Notes under the pieces: model-generated | Told to the model about the DNA's origin: nothing | Database searches by the model: none | Seen by the model: the letters and a program-made list of their open reading frames with translations, nothing else | DNA from: Eriocheir sinensis | Taxonomy: Eukaryota > Arthropoda > Malacostraca > Decapoda > Varunidae | DNA: 64,000 nucleotides | Reading direction: 5' to 3' | Assembly: GCF_024679095.1 (NCBI RefSeq) | Contig: NW_026111779.1 | Coordinates: 97,001-161,000 of the forward strand | Position numbers and translations under genes: made by a program | Shown here: in pieces, positions 1 through 14,600 of the stretch | Position numbering within the stretch: the stretch's first letter is position 1 | Layout: the number at the start of each line of letters is the position of its first letter

Positions 1-2180
1 TGATGTGTATTTTGCATATCTATTTCAATACAAATTTACTTTATTGTACATGCATTTTGTATATTTATTTTAATACAAACTTAACTATTTTATATGTATT
101 TTTTATATATATATATTTTTATGCAAATATGCGTTATTATATGGATATTTTGCATCTTTATTTTCATACAAATTTACATTATTTTATTGATATTCTCTTT
201 ATTTATTTTGATACGATTTAACATTATTCTATGTGTATTTTGTATATTTTTTTTATACATATTTACATTATTTAATGTTCATTTTGTATAAATATTTTAT
301 CCAAATTTATATTATTTTATTTGTATTTGTTTATATATTTTCATACAAATTTACATTATTTTATGTGTTTTTTGTATATATATTTTTCTACATATTTAAA
401 TTATTTTGTGTAATTTGTATCTACATTTTCATAAAAAAATTACGTTATTTTATTGTGTGTATAAGTATATATTTTGATACAAATTTTATACAAATTCATG
501 TTATTTAATGTGTATTTGCATATATATTTTCATACAAATTTATATTATTTTATGTGTATTTTTTCATATATTTCATTACAAATTTACCTTATTTTATGTT
601 TATTTTGTATATTTATTTCATTCAATTTTAAATTATTTGATGTGTATACTTGTATTTGTATTTAGGTTATTTTATGTGTATTTTGTATATATATTTTCAT
701 CCAAAATTACATTATTTTATTGGTATTTCTTAATTTAATTCGATACGAAATTAGATTATTTCATAGGTATTTTGTATACATATTTTTATACTCATTTACA
801 TTATCTAAAGTGTGTTTTGTATATATATTTTTATGCAAATTTATTTTATGTTCATTTTTGTACATATATTTTTATAGAAATTTGCGTTATTTTATGTATA
901 TAGTTTTATATAAATCTACGTTATTTTATGTGCATTTTGTATATTTATATTTATACAAATACACATTCTTTTATTGGTATATTGTTTATTTACATTTATA
1001 CGAATTTACATTATTTTATGTGTATTTTGTATACATTTTTTATACGTATTTACTTAATATTATGTGTATTTTGTATATGTATTTTTATAGAAATCTACGT
1101 TATTTTATGTGTATTCGTATATATATTTTGAAACAAATTTACATTATTTTATATGTTTTTTGCATATCTATTTCAATACAAATTTACCTTATTGTATGTG
1201 CATTTTGTATATTTATTTTAATACAAGTTCAAATATTTTATGTGTATTTTGGTATCAATAATTTTATAAAAAAGTGCGTTATTTTATAGGTATTTTGCAT
1301 CTTAATTTTCATTTTATATGTACTTTGTATATATATTTTTATACGCTCTTACATTATTTAATATTTATTTTGAATATATATTTTATACAAATTCATGGTA
1401 TTTTATGTGCATTTGTATATATATTTTCATATAAATTTACATTATTGTATGTGTACATATATTTTATTACAAATCTACCTTATTTTATGTTTATTTTGTA
1501 TGTGTATTTTGTATATTTATATTTATCCAAATACACATTCTTTTATTGGTATTTTGTTTATCTATTTTAATTCGAATTTACATTATTTTATGTGTATTTT
1601 GAATAAAAAATTTTATACGTATTTACTTAATTTTATGTGTATTTTGTATATATATTTTTATAGAAATCTACGTTTTTTTATTTGTATTCGTATATATATT
1701 TTGAAACAAATTTACATTGTTTTATATGTATTTTTGCATATCTCTTTCAATACAAATTTATCTTATTGTATATGCATTTTGTATATTTATTTCAATACAA
1801 ATTTAAAAATTTTATGTGTATTTTGGTATATATATATTTATAAGAAATGCGCTATTTTATGGGAATTTTGCATCTTTATTTTCATACAAATTTACATTAT
1901 TTTATTAATATTCTGTGTATTTATTTTGATACGATTTTACATTATTCTATTTGTTTTTTGTATATACTTTTTTATACATATTTACATTATTTAATGTGTA
2001 TCTTGCATATATATTTTATACAAATTTATTATCTATTATCTATTTTCATACAAATACACATTCTTTTCATGATATTTTGTTTATTTATTTTGACACGAAT
2101 TTACATTATTTGATATGTATTTTGTATATATATTTTTATACGTATTTACATAATTTCATATGTATTTTGTAAATATATTT
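1..2180 (+). repeat. Satellite block 1, T-rich orientation
   Basis: The block enters mid-array. About 1-1290 resembles 38775-40020, 47640-48950 and 57430-58670, sharing rare monomers such as those around 600-660 (TTCATTCAATTTTAAATTAT) and 720-770 (TTAATTTAATTCGATACGAA). From about 1290 to 2170 it resembles 3880-4730 and 6300-7150. The monomer carrying ATGCGCTATTTTATGGG at 1847, typical of the 1036-bp higher-order family, is present here. The block ends where TGTATTTTGTAAATATATTT is followed directly by A-rich repeats. Confidence 0.9.
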
Positions 2181-3211
2181 AATAGATATTCAAAATACAC
2201 ATAAAATAACCTAAATTTGTATCAAACTATATACAAAAATACACAAAAATATTTTAAATTTGTATGAAAATAAATATACAAAATACACATAAATTAGGTA
2301 AATTTGTATGGAAATACATACAAAATACACATAAAATAATGTAAATTTGAATGAAAATACATAAACAAATACACTTAAAATAACGTAAATTTGTATAAAA
2401 AAATATATACAAAACACAAATAGAATAATGTAAAATCGTATCAAAATAAATACACCGAATATTAAAAAAATAATGTAAATTTGTATGAAAATAAAGAGGC
2501 AAAATACCCATAAAATAACGCATTTTTTTATTTATAAAAATATATATACCAAAATACACATAAAAAAATTAGATTTGTATTAAAATAAATATATAAAAAA
2601 CACATACAATAAGGTAAATTTGTATTGAAATAGATACGCAAAATACATATAAAGCAATGTAAATTTGTTTCAAAATATGTATACGAATACACATAAAATA
2701 ACGTAGATTTCTATAAATATATATATATATATACAAAATACACATAAAATGAAGTAAATACGTATAAAAAAATGTATACAAAATACACATAAAATAATGT
2801 AAATTCGTATCAAAATAAATAAACAAAATACCAATAAAAGAATGTGTATTTGTATAAATATAAATATACAAAATACACATAAAATAACGTAAATTTATAT
2901 AAAACTATATACATAAATACACAGAAGTATTTAAATTTTTATGAAAATATATACAAAATACACACAAAATAAGCTAAATTTGAATTGAAATATATATACA
3001 AAATACATGAAATCAAGTAAATTTGTATCAAAATATTTATACAAATACACATATAATAACGTAAATTTGTATGAAAATATATAAACAAAATACACATTAA
3101 ATAATGTAAATACGTATAAAAAAAATGTGTACAAAATACACATATAATCATGTAATTCGTATCAAAATAAATAAACAAAATACCATTAAAATAATATAAA
3201 TTTGTGTGAGT
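2181..3211 (-). repeat. Satellite block 2, A-rich (inverted) orientation
   Basis: Monomers read as the reverse complement (AAAATACACATAAAATAA and relatives). The block matches 19380-20360 almost throughout, at an offset of about 17.15-17.17 kb. The match includes the unusual right edge, where TTTGTGTGAG runs into a T-rich TATTGTATATTTTTTCAATA segment. It is therefore part of a larger duplication that also carries the following + block. Confidence 0.9.
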
Positions 3212-3684
3212 GAACGTGTATATTGTATATTTTTTCAATACAAATTTACCTTATTATATACGCATTTTGTATATTAATTTTAATACAAATTTAATTATTC
3301 GATGTGTATTTTTGTATCTGTATTTTTATAAACATATGCTTTATTTTCTGGGTATTTTGCATCTTTATTTTCATACAAATATACATTATTTTATTGATAT
3401 TCTGCTTATTCATTTTGATACGAATTGACATTATTCTATGTGTATTTTGTATATATTTTTCATACAAATTTACGTTATTTTATGTGTATTTGTTTATATA
3501 TTTTGACACAAATTTACAATATTTTATGGCTATTTTGTATATACATTTCAAAAGAAATTTATCTAGTTTTATGTGTATTTTGTATATCTATTTTCATACA
3601 AACTCAAATTATTTCTATGTATTTTTGTATATATTTTAATACAAATTTTAGTTATGTTATGTGTATTTTGTAAATTTATTTTCA

Positions 3685-3835
<151 letters not shown>

Positions 3836-5159
3836 TTATTGGTGTTTTGTTGATTTATATTGATACGAATTTACATTATTTTATATGTACTTTGTATATA
3901 TATTTTTATACGCTTTTACATTATTTAATATTTATTTTGAATATATATTTTTATACAAATTCATGGTATTTTATGTGTATTTGTATATATATTTTCATAT
4001 AAATTTACATTATTTTATGTGTATTTTGTACATATATTTTATTACAAATCTACCTTATTTTATGTTTATTTTGTATATGTATTTTGTATATTTATATTTA
4101 TCCAAATACACATTCTTTTATTGGTATTTTGTTTATTTATTTTAAATCTAATTTACATTATTTTATGTGTATTTTGTATACATTTTTTTATACGTATTTA
4201 CTTAATTTTATGTGTATTTTGTATATATATTTTTATAGAAATCTACGTTTTTTTATTTGTATTCGTATATATATTTTGAACCAAATTTACATTGTTTTAT
4301 ATGTATTTTTGCATATCTCTTTGAATACAAATTTACCTTATTGTATGTGCATTTTGTATATTTATTTCAATACAAATTTAAATATTTTATGTGTATTTTG
4401 GTATATATATTTTTATAAGAAATGCGCTATTTTATGGGAATTTTGCATCCTTATTTTCATACAAATTTACATTGTTTTATTAATATTCGGTGTATTTATT
4501 TTGATACGAATTTACATTATTCTATTTGTTTTTTGTATATACTTTTTTTATACATATTTACATTATTTAATGAGTATCTTGCATATATATTTTATACAAA
4601 TTTATTATCTATTATCTATTTCTATACAAATACACATTCTTTACATGATATTTTGTTTATTTATTTTGACACGAATTTACATTATTTGATATGTATTTTG
4701 TATATATATTTTTATACGTATTTAAAAAATTTCATATGTATTTTGTATATATATTTCTATAGAAATCTACTTTATTTTATGTGTATTCGTATATATATTT
4801 TGAAACAAATTTACATTGTTTTATATGTATTTTTGAATATCTCTTTTAATACAAATTTACCTTACTGTATATGCATTTTGTATATTTATTTCAATACAAA
4901 TTTAAATATTTTATGTGTATTTTGGTATATTTATTTTTATAAAAAATGCGATAATTTTTGGGAATTTTGCATCTTTATTTTCATACAAATTTACATTATT
5001 TTATTGATATTATGTGTATTTATTTTGATACGATTTTACATTATTCTATTTGTTTTTTGTATATATATTTTTTTATACACATTTACATTCTTTAATGTGT
5101 GTCTTGCATATATATTTTATACAAATTTACGTTATTTTAAGTGTATTTGTTTATATATT

Positions 5160-6540
5160 TTCATTCAAATTTACATTATTTGATGTGTATTTTGTATATG
5201 TATTTCAATACAAATTTACCTAGTTTTATGTGTATTTTGTACATTTTTTTTCAAACAAATTTAAATTATTTTTGTGTATTTTTGTATATAGTTTTATACA
5301 AATTTAGGTTATTTTATGTACGCATTTACATTATTTAGTGTGTGTTTTGTATAAATATTTTTTTGCAAATTTACTTTATTTTATGTGCATTTTTGTACAT
5401 ATATTTTTATAGAAATTTGCGTTATTTGTATATGTTTTCTCATACAAATTTACATTATTTTATTGCTATTTAGTTTATTTATTTTGATACGAATTACATG
5501 ATTATATGTGTATTTTGTACATATTTTTTATACGTATTTACATTACTTAATGTGTATTTTGTTTATATATTTTTAAACAAATCTACGTTATTATATGTAT
5601 TTGTATAAATATTTTGATACAGATTTACATTATTTTATGTATTTTGTATGTACATTACAAATCAAATTTAGCTCATTTTAGCTGTATTTTGTATATATAT
5701 TTTCATACAAATTTAAATACTTCTGTGTATTTTTGTATATAGTTTTATACAAATTTACGATATTTTATGTGTATTTTGTATATTTATATTAATACAAATA
5801 CACTTTCTTTTACTGGTATTTTGTTTATTTATTTTGATACGATTTTTATGAATTTTTTGTATTCATTTTTTTTATACGTATTTACTTCATTTTATGTGTA
5901 TTTATTTTTATAGAAATCTACGTTATTTTATGTGTATTTTACAAATACACATTCTTTTATTGGTATATTGTTTATTTACATTTATACGAATTTACATTAT
6001 TTTATGTGTATTTTGTATATATTTTTTTATACGTATTTACTTAATATTATGTGTATTTTGTATATGTATTTTTATATAAATCTACGTTATTTTATGTGTA
6101 TTCGTATATATATTTTGAAACAAATTTACATTATTTTATATGTCTTTTGCATATCTATTTCAATACAAATTTACCTTATTGTATGTGCATTTTGTATATT
6201 TATTTTAATACAAGTTCAAATATTTTATGTGTATTTTGGTATCAATAATTTTATAAAAAATGCGTTATTTTATAGGTATTTTGCATCTTAATTTTCATTT
6301 TATATGTACTTTGTATATATATTTTTATACGCTTTTACATTATTTAATATTTATTTTTAATATATATTTTTATACAGATTCATGGTATTTTATGTGCATT
6401 TGTATATATATTTTCATATAAATTTACATTATTTTATGTGTATTTTGTACATATATTTTATTACAAATCTACCTTATTTTATGTTTATTTTGTATGTGTA
6501 TTTAGTATATTTATATTTATCCAAATACACATTCTTTTAT
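5160..6540 (+). repeat. Segment of about 1.37 kb present in one duplicate only
   Basis: Comparing the copies at about 3.2-9.7 kb and 20.4-25.3 kb, the offset is about 16,954 at 4946/21902 but about 15,584 from 7356/22937 onward. The left copy therefore holds roughly 1.37 kb of extra monomers between about 5160 and 6540. These resemble other parts of the window: 5894-6290 is close to 920-1290, and 5400-5700 is close to 40490-40740. The edges are approximate because the flanking monomers are similar to each other. Confidence 0.7.
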
Positions 6541-6840
6541 TGGTATTTTGTTTATTTATTTTAAATCGAATTTACATTATTTTATGTGTATTTTGTATAC
6601 ATTTTTTTAATCGTATTTACTTAATTTTATGTGTATTTTGTATATATATTTTTATAGAAATCTACGTTTTTTTATTTGTATTCGTATATATATTTTGAAA
6701 CAAATTTACATTGTTTTATATGTATTTTTGCATATATCTTTCAATACAAATTTACCTTATTGTATGTGCATTTTGTATATTTATTTCAATACAAATTTAA
6801 ATATTTTATGTGTATTTTGGTATATATATTTTTATAAGAA

Positions 6841-8900
6841 ATGCGCTATTTTATGGGAATTTTGCATCTTTATTTTCATACAAATTTACATTATTTTATT
6901 AATATTCGGTGTATTTATTTTGATACGAATTTACATTATTCTATTTGTTTTTTGTATACACTTTTATATACATTATTTAATGAGTATCTTGCATATATAT
7001 TTTATACAAATTTATTATCTATTATCTATTTTTATACAAATACACATTCTTTTCATGATATTTTGTTTATTTATTTTGACACGAATTTACATTATTTGAT
7101 ATGTATTTTGTATATATATTTTTATACGTATTTACATAATTTCATATGTATTTTGTATATATATTTCTATAGAAATCTACTTTATTTTATGTGTATTCGT
7201 ATATATATTTTGAAACAAATTTACATTGTTTTATATGTATTTTTGAATATCTCTTTTAATACAAATTTACCTTACTGTATATGCATTTTGTATATTTATT
7301 TCAATACAAATTTAAATATTTTATGTGTATTTTGGTATATATATTTTTATAAAAAATGCGATAATTTTTGGGAATTTTGCATCTTTATTTTCATACAAAT
7401 TTACATTATTTTATTGATATTCTGTGTATTTATTTTGATACGATTTTACATTATTCTATTTGTTTTTGTATATATTTTTTATACACATTTACATTATTTA
7501 ATGTGTATCTTGCATATATATTTTATACAAATTTACGTTATTTTAAGTGTATTTGTTTTTATATTTTCATTCAAATTTACATTTATTTTAATTCGAAATT
7601 ACATTATTTTATGTGTATTTTGTATACATTTTTTTATACGTATTTACTTAATTTTATGTGTATTTTGTATATATATTTCTATAGAAATCTACGTTTTTTT
7701 ATTTGAATTCGTATATATATTTTGAAACAAATTTACATTGTTTTATATGTATTTTTGCATATCTCTTTCAATACAAATTTACCTTATTGTATGTGCATTT
7801 TGTATATTTATTTCAATGCAAATTTAAATATTTTATGTGTATTTTGGTATATATATTTTTATAAGAAATGCGCTATTTTATGGGAATTTTGCATCTTTAT
7901 TTTCATACAAATTTACATTATTTTATTAATATTCGGTGTATTTATTTTGATACGATGTAACATAATTCTATTTGTTTTTTGTATATACTTTTTTATACAT
8001 ATTTACATTATTTAATGTGTATCTTGCATATATATTTTATACAAATTTATTATCTATGATCTATTTTCATACAAATACACATTTTTTTCATGATATTTTG
8101 TTTATTTATTTTGACACGTATTTACATTATTTGATATGTATTTTGTATATATATTTTTATACGTATTTACATAATTTCATATGTATTTTGTATATATATT
8201 TCTATAGAGATCTACTTTATTTTATGTGTATTCGTATATATATTTTGAAACAGATTTACATTGTTTTATATGTATTTTTGAATATCTCTTTCAATACAAA
8301 TTTACCTTACTGTATATGCATTTTGTATATTTATTTCAATACATATTTAAATATTTTATGTGTATTTTGGTAAATATATTTTTATAAAAAATGCGATAAT
8401 TTTTGGGAATTTTGCATCTTTATTTTCATACAAATTTACATTATTTTATTGATATTCTGTGTATTTATCTTGATACGATTTTACATTATTCTATGTATAT
8501 TTTGTATATATATATTTCATACAAATGAACGTTATTTTATGTGAATTTGTTTTCATTTCATACAAATTTACATTATTTTATGTGTATTTTGTACATGTAT
8601 TTAAATACAAATTTAACTAATTATATGTGTATTATGTATATCTATTTTCATACAAATTGAAAGTAATTTTGTGTATTTTAGTATATATTTTTATTCAAAT
8701 TTTCGTAATTTTATGTGAATTTTGTATATTTATTTTCCTACATATATACGTTCTTTTATCGGAATTTTGTTTATTTATTTTGATACGAGTTTTCATTATT
8801 TTAGGTGTATTTGATATATATATTTTTATACTTATTTACATAATTTTATATGTATTTTGAATATATATTTTCATAGAAATTTACTCTATTTTATGTGTAT
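6841..8900 (+). repeat. Compound higher-order repeat of about 1036 bp, copy set A
   Basis: Two marker monomers alternate. ATGCGCTATTTTATGGG occurs at 6841 and 7868, and ATGCGATAATTTTTGGG at 7356 and 8391. Like markers are 1027 and 1035 bp apart, and unlike markers about 515-523 bp apart. One unit is about 23 monomers, read as two shortened passes through the 16-type order (types 8, 9, 10, then a jump to 1-7 in each half). Type numbers are defined in the entry for 10108-10821. Confidence 0.85.
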
Positions 8901-11352
8901 TCGTATATATATTTTGATACAAATTTACATTATTTATGTGTATTTCGCATATCTATTTCAATACAAATTTTCTTTATTGTATGTGCCTTTTGTATATTTA
9001 TTTTGATGCAAATTTAATTATTTTATGTGTATTTTTGTATATATATTTTTAAACAAATATGCGTTATTATATGGGTATTTTGCATCTTTATTTTCATACA
9101 AATTTACATTATTTTATTGATTGTCTGTTTATTTATTTTGATACGATTTTACGTTATTCTGTGTATTTTGTATATATATTTTTAGACATTTTTACATTAT
9201 TTAATGTATATTTTGTACATATATTTTATGGAAATTTACGTTATCTTATGTGTATTTGTTTATATATTTTCATACAAATTTACATTATTTTATGTGTATT
9301 TTGTATATGTATTTCAATAAAAATTTGCCTAATTTCATTTGTATTTTGCATATCTATTTTCAAACAAATTTAAATTATTTTTGTGTATTTTTGTATTATT
9401 TTTATACAAATTTTTTTTATTTTATTTGTATTTTGTATATATATTTTCCTACACATACATTCTTTTAGAGGAAATTTTGTTTATTTATTTTGATACGAAT
9501 TTATATTATTTTATGTGTATTTTGTATATATATTTTTCTATGTATTTACATTATTTTATGTGTATTTTGTATATATATTTTCATAAAAATTTACGTAATT
9601 TTATTGTGTGTATTCGTATATATTTTGATAAAAAATTTCATTATTTTATGTGTTTTTTGCATATCTATTTCAATAAAAATCTACCTTATTGTATGTGTAT
9701 TTTGTATATTTATTTTAATACAAATTTAATTATTTTATGTGTATTTTTGTATATATTTTTTTTTTAAATATAAGATATTTTATGGGTAATTTGCATCTTT
9801 AATTATATAAATTTTTACATTACGTACATATCTTTTATACGTATTTACATTATTTAATGTGTATTTTGTTTATATATTTTTATACAAATTTACGTTATTA
9901 TATGTGTATTTGAATATATATTTTGATACAAATTTACATTATTTTATGTATTTTCTATATTTATTTCAATTCAAATTTAGCTTATTTTGTCTTTTGTATA
10001 TCTATTTTCATACAAATTTAAATATTTTTCTTTATTTTTGTATATAGTTTTATACAATTTTACGTTATTTTATGTGTATTTTGTATATTTATATTTATAC
10101 AAGTAAACATTCTTTTATTGGCATTTAGTTTATTTATTTTGATACGAATTTACATTATTTTATGTGTATTTTGTATACATTTTCTTATACGTATTTACTT
10201 CATTTTATGTGTATTTTGTATATATATTTTATAGGAATCTACGTTATTTTATGAGTATTCGTATGTATATTTTGAAACAAATTTACATTGTTTTATATGT
10301 ATTTTGCATATCTATTTCAATACAAATTTACCTTATTGTATGTGCATTTTGTATATTTATTGTAATACAAATTTAAATATTTTATGTGCATTTTGGTATA
10401 TATATTTTCATAAAAGATGCGTTGTTTTATGGGTATTTTGCATCTTTATTTTCATACAAATTTACATTATTTTATTAATATTCTGTGTATTTATTTTGAT
10501 ACTATTTTACATTATTCTATTTGTGTTTTGAATATATTTTTTTTATACATATTTACACGATTTAATGTGTATTTTCTATATATATTTCATACAAATTTTC
10601 GTTATTTTAAGTGTATTTGTTTATATATTTTTATTCAAATTTACATTATTTGATGTGTATTTTGTATATGTATTTCAATAGAAATTTACCTAATTTCATG
10701 TGTATTTTGTATATATATTTTATACAAATTCAAATTATTTTTTGTGTATTTTTGTATAGAGTTTTATTCAAATTTACAATATTTTATGTGTATTTTGTAT
10801 ATCTATTTTCATACAAATACACATTCTTTTATTGATATTTTGTTTATTTATTTTGATGCGAATTTACATTATTTAATGTGTATTGTGTATATATATTTTT
10901 ATACGTATTTACGTCATTTCATGTGTATTTTGTATATATATTTCTAAAGAAATATACGTTATTTTATGTGTTTCGTATATATATTTTGAAACAAATATAC
11001 ATTGTTTTATGTGCATTTTGCATATTTTTTCAAAACAAATTTACCTTATTGTACGTGCATTTTGTATATTAATTTTAATACAAATTTAGCTATTCTATGT
11101 GTATTTTTGTATATGTATTTTTATAAAAATATGCTTTATTTTATGGGTATTTTGCATCTTTATTTTAATACAAAATTACATTATTTTATTGACCTTCTGT
11201 GTATTTATTTTGATACGATTTTACATTATTCTATGTATATTTTGTATATCTATTTTATACCAATGTACGTTATTTTATGTGAATTTGTTTTCATTTCATA
11301 CAAATTTACATTATTTTATGTGAATTTTGTACATGTATTTAAATACAAATTT
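8615..11352 (+). repeat. Large unit of about 2.74 kb, copy 1
   Basis: The marker AACTAATTATATGTGTAT recurs at 8615 and 11353, a spacing of 2738 bp. The same unit is found twice in tandem at 24200-29948. Within it, the TTCTTTT landmark of monomer type 16 recurs at 8751, 9470, 10110 and 10824 (spacings 719, 640 and 714), so it is roughly four passes of the 16-type order. Positions 9059-9373 closely match 24644-24958 and 27661-27975. Confidence 0.85.
10108..10821 (+). repeat. Complete 16-monomer higher-order repeat, about 714 bp
   Basis: The best exemplar of the ordered unit runs from CATTCTTTT at 10108 to the same landmark at 10822. Type signatures in order: 1 TTTATTTATTTTGATACG; 2 TTATACGTATTTACTTC; 3 TATAGGAATCTACGTT; 4 ATTCGTATGTATATTTTG; 5 TTTTGCATATCTATTTC; 6 TGTGCATTTTGTATA; 7 AAGATGCGTTGTTTTA; 8 GGGTATTTTGCATCTT; 9 AATATTCTGTGTATTT; 10 CTATTTGTGTTTTG; 11 AATTTTCGTTATTTT; 12 AAGTGTATTTGTTTATA; 13 TATATGTATTTCAATAG; 14 AAATTCAAATTATTTTT; 15 TGTATAGAGTTTTATTC; 16 CATACAAATACACATTC. 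The same order, complete or with deletions, recurs across the window. Confidence 0.85.
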
Positions 11353-11620
11353 AACTAATTATATGTGTATTTTGTATATCTATTTTCATACAAATTGAAA
11401 TTAATTTTGTGTATTTTTGTATATATTTTTATTCAAATTTTCGTAATTTTATGTGTATTTTGTATATTTATTTTCCTACAAATATACGTTCTTTTATCGG
11501 AATTTTATTTATTTATTTTGATACGAATTTTCATTTTTTTAGGTGTATTTGATATATATATATTTTTACTTATTTACATATTTTATATGTATTTTGAATA
11601 TATATTTTCATAGAAATCTA

Positions 11621-11640
11621 CTCTATATGTATATGTATAG
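11621..11640. other. Inversion junction J1, copy a
   Basis: The sequence CTCTATATGTATATGTATAG joins T-rich monomers on the left to A-rich monomers on the right. The identical 20-mer is at 30211-30230, and its reverse complement is at 42461-42480 and 49886-49905. Flanks match as well (TATTTTCATAGAAAT on one side, AAAATACACATGAAATAATC on the other), so this is one ancestral junction copied four times. Confidence 0.9.
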
Positions 11641-14600
11641 AAAATACACATGAAATAATCTAAATTCGTATCGAAATAAATAAACAAAATACCGATAAAA
11701 TAATGTAATTTTGAATGAAAATATATATAGAAAATACACATAAAATAACGTAAATACAAATAAATATATACACATCAAATGATTTGAATTTGAATGAAAA
11801 TAGATATAAAAATAAACTTAAAATAAGGCAAATTTATAATGAAATATATATACAAAATACACATAAAATAATGTAGATTTGTTTCAAAATATATATACGA
11901 ATACACATAAAATAACGTAGATTTCTATAGAAATATATATACAAAATATACATGAAATGTTATAAATACGTATAAAAATATATATACTAAATACACATTA
12001 AATAATGTAAATTCGTGTCAAAATAAATAATTAAAATATCAATAAAAGAATGTGTATTTGTATGAAAATACATATACAAAATACACATAAAATAACGTAA
12101 ATTTGTATAAAACTATATATAAAAATACACAAAATTAAGTTAAATTTGTATGAAAATAAATATACAAAATACACATAAAATAATGTAAATTTGAATGAAA
12201 ATATATAAACAAATACACTTAAATTAACATAAATTTGTATAAAATATATATAAATAATGTAAATATGTATAAAATATATATATACAAAACACAAATAGAA
12301 TAATGTAAAATCGTATTAAAATAAATACACAGAATGTAAATACAATAATGTAAATTTGTATGAAAATAAAGATGCAAAATACCCATAAAATAACGCATTT
12401 TTTTATAAATATACAAACTACACATGAAAGGATGTAAATACGTATCAAAATATATATACAAAATACACATTAAATAATGTAAATTCGCGTCAAAATAAAT
12501 AAACAAAATGTCAATTAAAGAATGTGTATTTGTATGAAAATAAATATACAAAATACACATAAGATAACATAAATTTGTATAAAACTATATACAAAAATAC
12601 ACAAAAATAATTTAAATTTGTATGAAAATAAATATACAAAATACACATAAAATTAGGTAAATTTGTATTGAAATACATATACAAAATACACATAAAATAC
12701 TGTAAATTTAAATGAAAATACATAAACAAATACACTTAAAATAACGTAAATTTGTATAAAAAAATATATAAAAAACACAAATAGAATAATGTCAAATCGT
12801 ATCAAAATAAAAACACAGAATATTAATAAAATAATGTAAATTTGTATGAAAATAAAGAAGCAAAATACCCATAAAATAACGCATTTTTTTTAAATATATA
12901 TACAAAAATACACATAAAAAAATTATTTGTATTAAAATAAATATACAAAATACACATACAATAAGGTAAATCTGTATTGAAATAGATATGCAAAATACAT
13001 ATAAAACAATGTAAATTTGTTTCAAAATATATATACGAATACACATAAAATAACGTAGATTTGTATAAAAATATATATACAAAATACACGTAAAATGAAG
13101 TAAATACGTATAAAAAAATGTATACAAAATACACATAAAATAACGTAAATTCGTATCAAAATAAATAAACAAAATACCAATAAAAGAATGTGTATTTGTA
13201 TAAATATAAATATACAAAATACACATAAAATAACGTAAATTTGTATAAAACTATATACAAAAATACACAGAAGTAATTAAATTCGTATGAAAATAGATAT
13301 ACAAAATACAGATAAAATAAGCTAAATTTGAATTGAAATGTATATACAAAACATAAAGTAATGTAAATTTGTATCAAAATATTTATAAAAATACATATAA
13401 TAACGTAAATTTGTTTAAAAATATATAAACAAAATACACATTAAGTAATGTAAATATGTATAAAAAATATGTACAAAATACACATATAATCATGTAATTC
13501 GTATCAAACTAAATAAACAAAATAGCAATAAAATAATGTAAATTTGTATGAGAAAACATATACAAATACATATAAAATAACGCTAATTTCTATAAAAATA
13601 TATGTCCAAAAATGAACGTAAAATAAATTAACTTTGGATAAAAATATATATACAAAACACACATTAAATAATGTAAATGTGTACATAAAATAACCTAAAT
13701 TTGTATAAAACTATATACAAAAATACACAAAAATAATTTAAATTTGTATGAAAAGAAATATACAAAATACACATAAAATTAGGTTAATTTCTATTGAAAT
13801 ACATATACAAAATACATATAAAATAATGTAAATTTGAAAGAAAATATATAAACAAATACACATATAATAACGTAAATTTGTATGAAATATATATACAAAA
13901 TACACATTAAATAATGTAAATATGTATAAAAAAATATATAAAAAAACACAAATAGAATAATGTAAAATCGTATCAAAATAATACACAGAATATTAATAAA
14001 ATAATGTAAATTTGTATGAAAATTAAGATGCAAAATACCTATAAAATAACGCATTTTTTATAAAATTATTGATACCAAAATACACATAAAATATTTGAAT
14101 TTGTATCAAAATAAATATACAAAATGCACATACAATAAGGTAAATTTGTATTGAAATAGATATGCAAAATACATATAAAATAATGTAAATTTGTTTCAAA
14201 ATATATATGCGAATACACATAAAATAACGTAGATTTCTATAAAAATACATATACAAAATAACCATAAAATTAAGTAAATACGTATAAAAAAATGTATACA
14301 AAATACACATAAAATAATGTAAATTAGTATAAATATAAATAAACAATATAGCAATAAAAGAATGTGTATTTGTATAAATATAAATATACAAAATGCACAT
14401 AAAATAACGTAAATTTATATAAAACTATATACATAAAATAACGCAAATTTCTATATAAAAATATATGTACAAAAATAAACATAAAATAAATTTGCATAAA
14501 AATATATATACAAAACACACATTAGATAATGTAAATGAGTATAAAAATATGTATACAAAATACCTATGAAATAATCTAAATTCGTATCGAATTAAATTAA

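Noticed and set aside
4084..4689. Multi-pass membrane protein suggested by hydrophobic aromatic stretches
   Set aside because: Hydrophobicity comes from T-rich codons (TTT, ATT, TAT). The same feature appears in every frame and every paralog, including ones with frame shifts.
6841..7725. Open frame of 294 codons on the T-rich strand, the longest in the window (others of about 250 and 240 codons at 4422 and 21483)
   Set aside because: The translation is only the satellite's 15-residue period with frame slips, uses almost only I, Y, F, L, N, C, H and T, and overlaps equally open frames in the other two phases. It has no domain, and no splice or promoter context.
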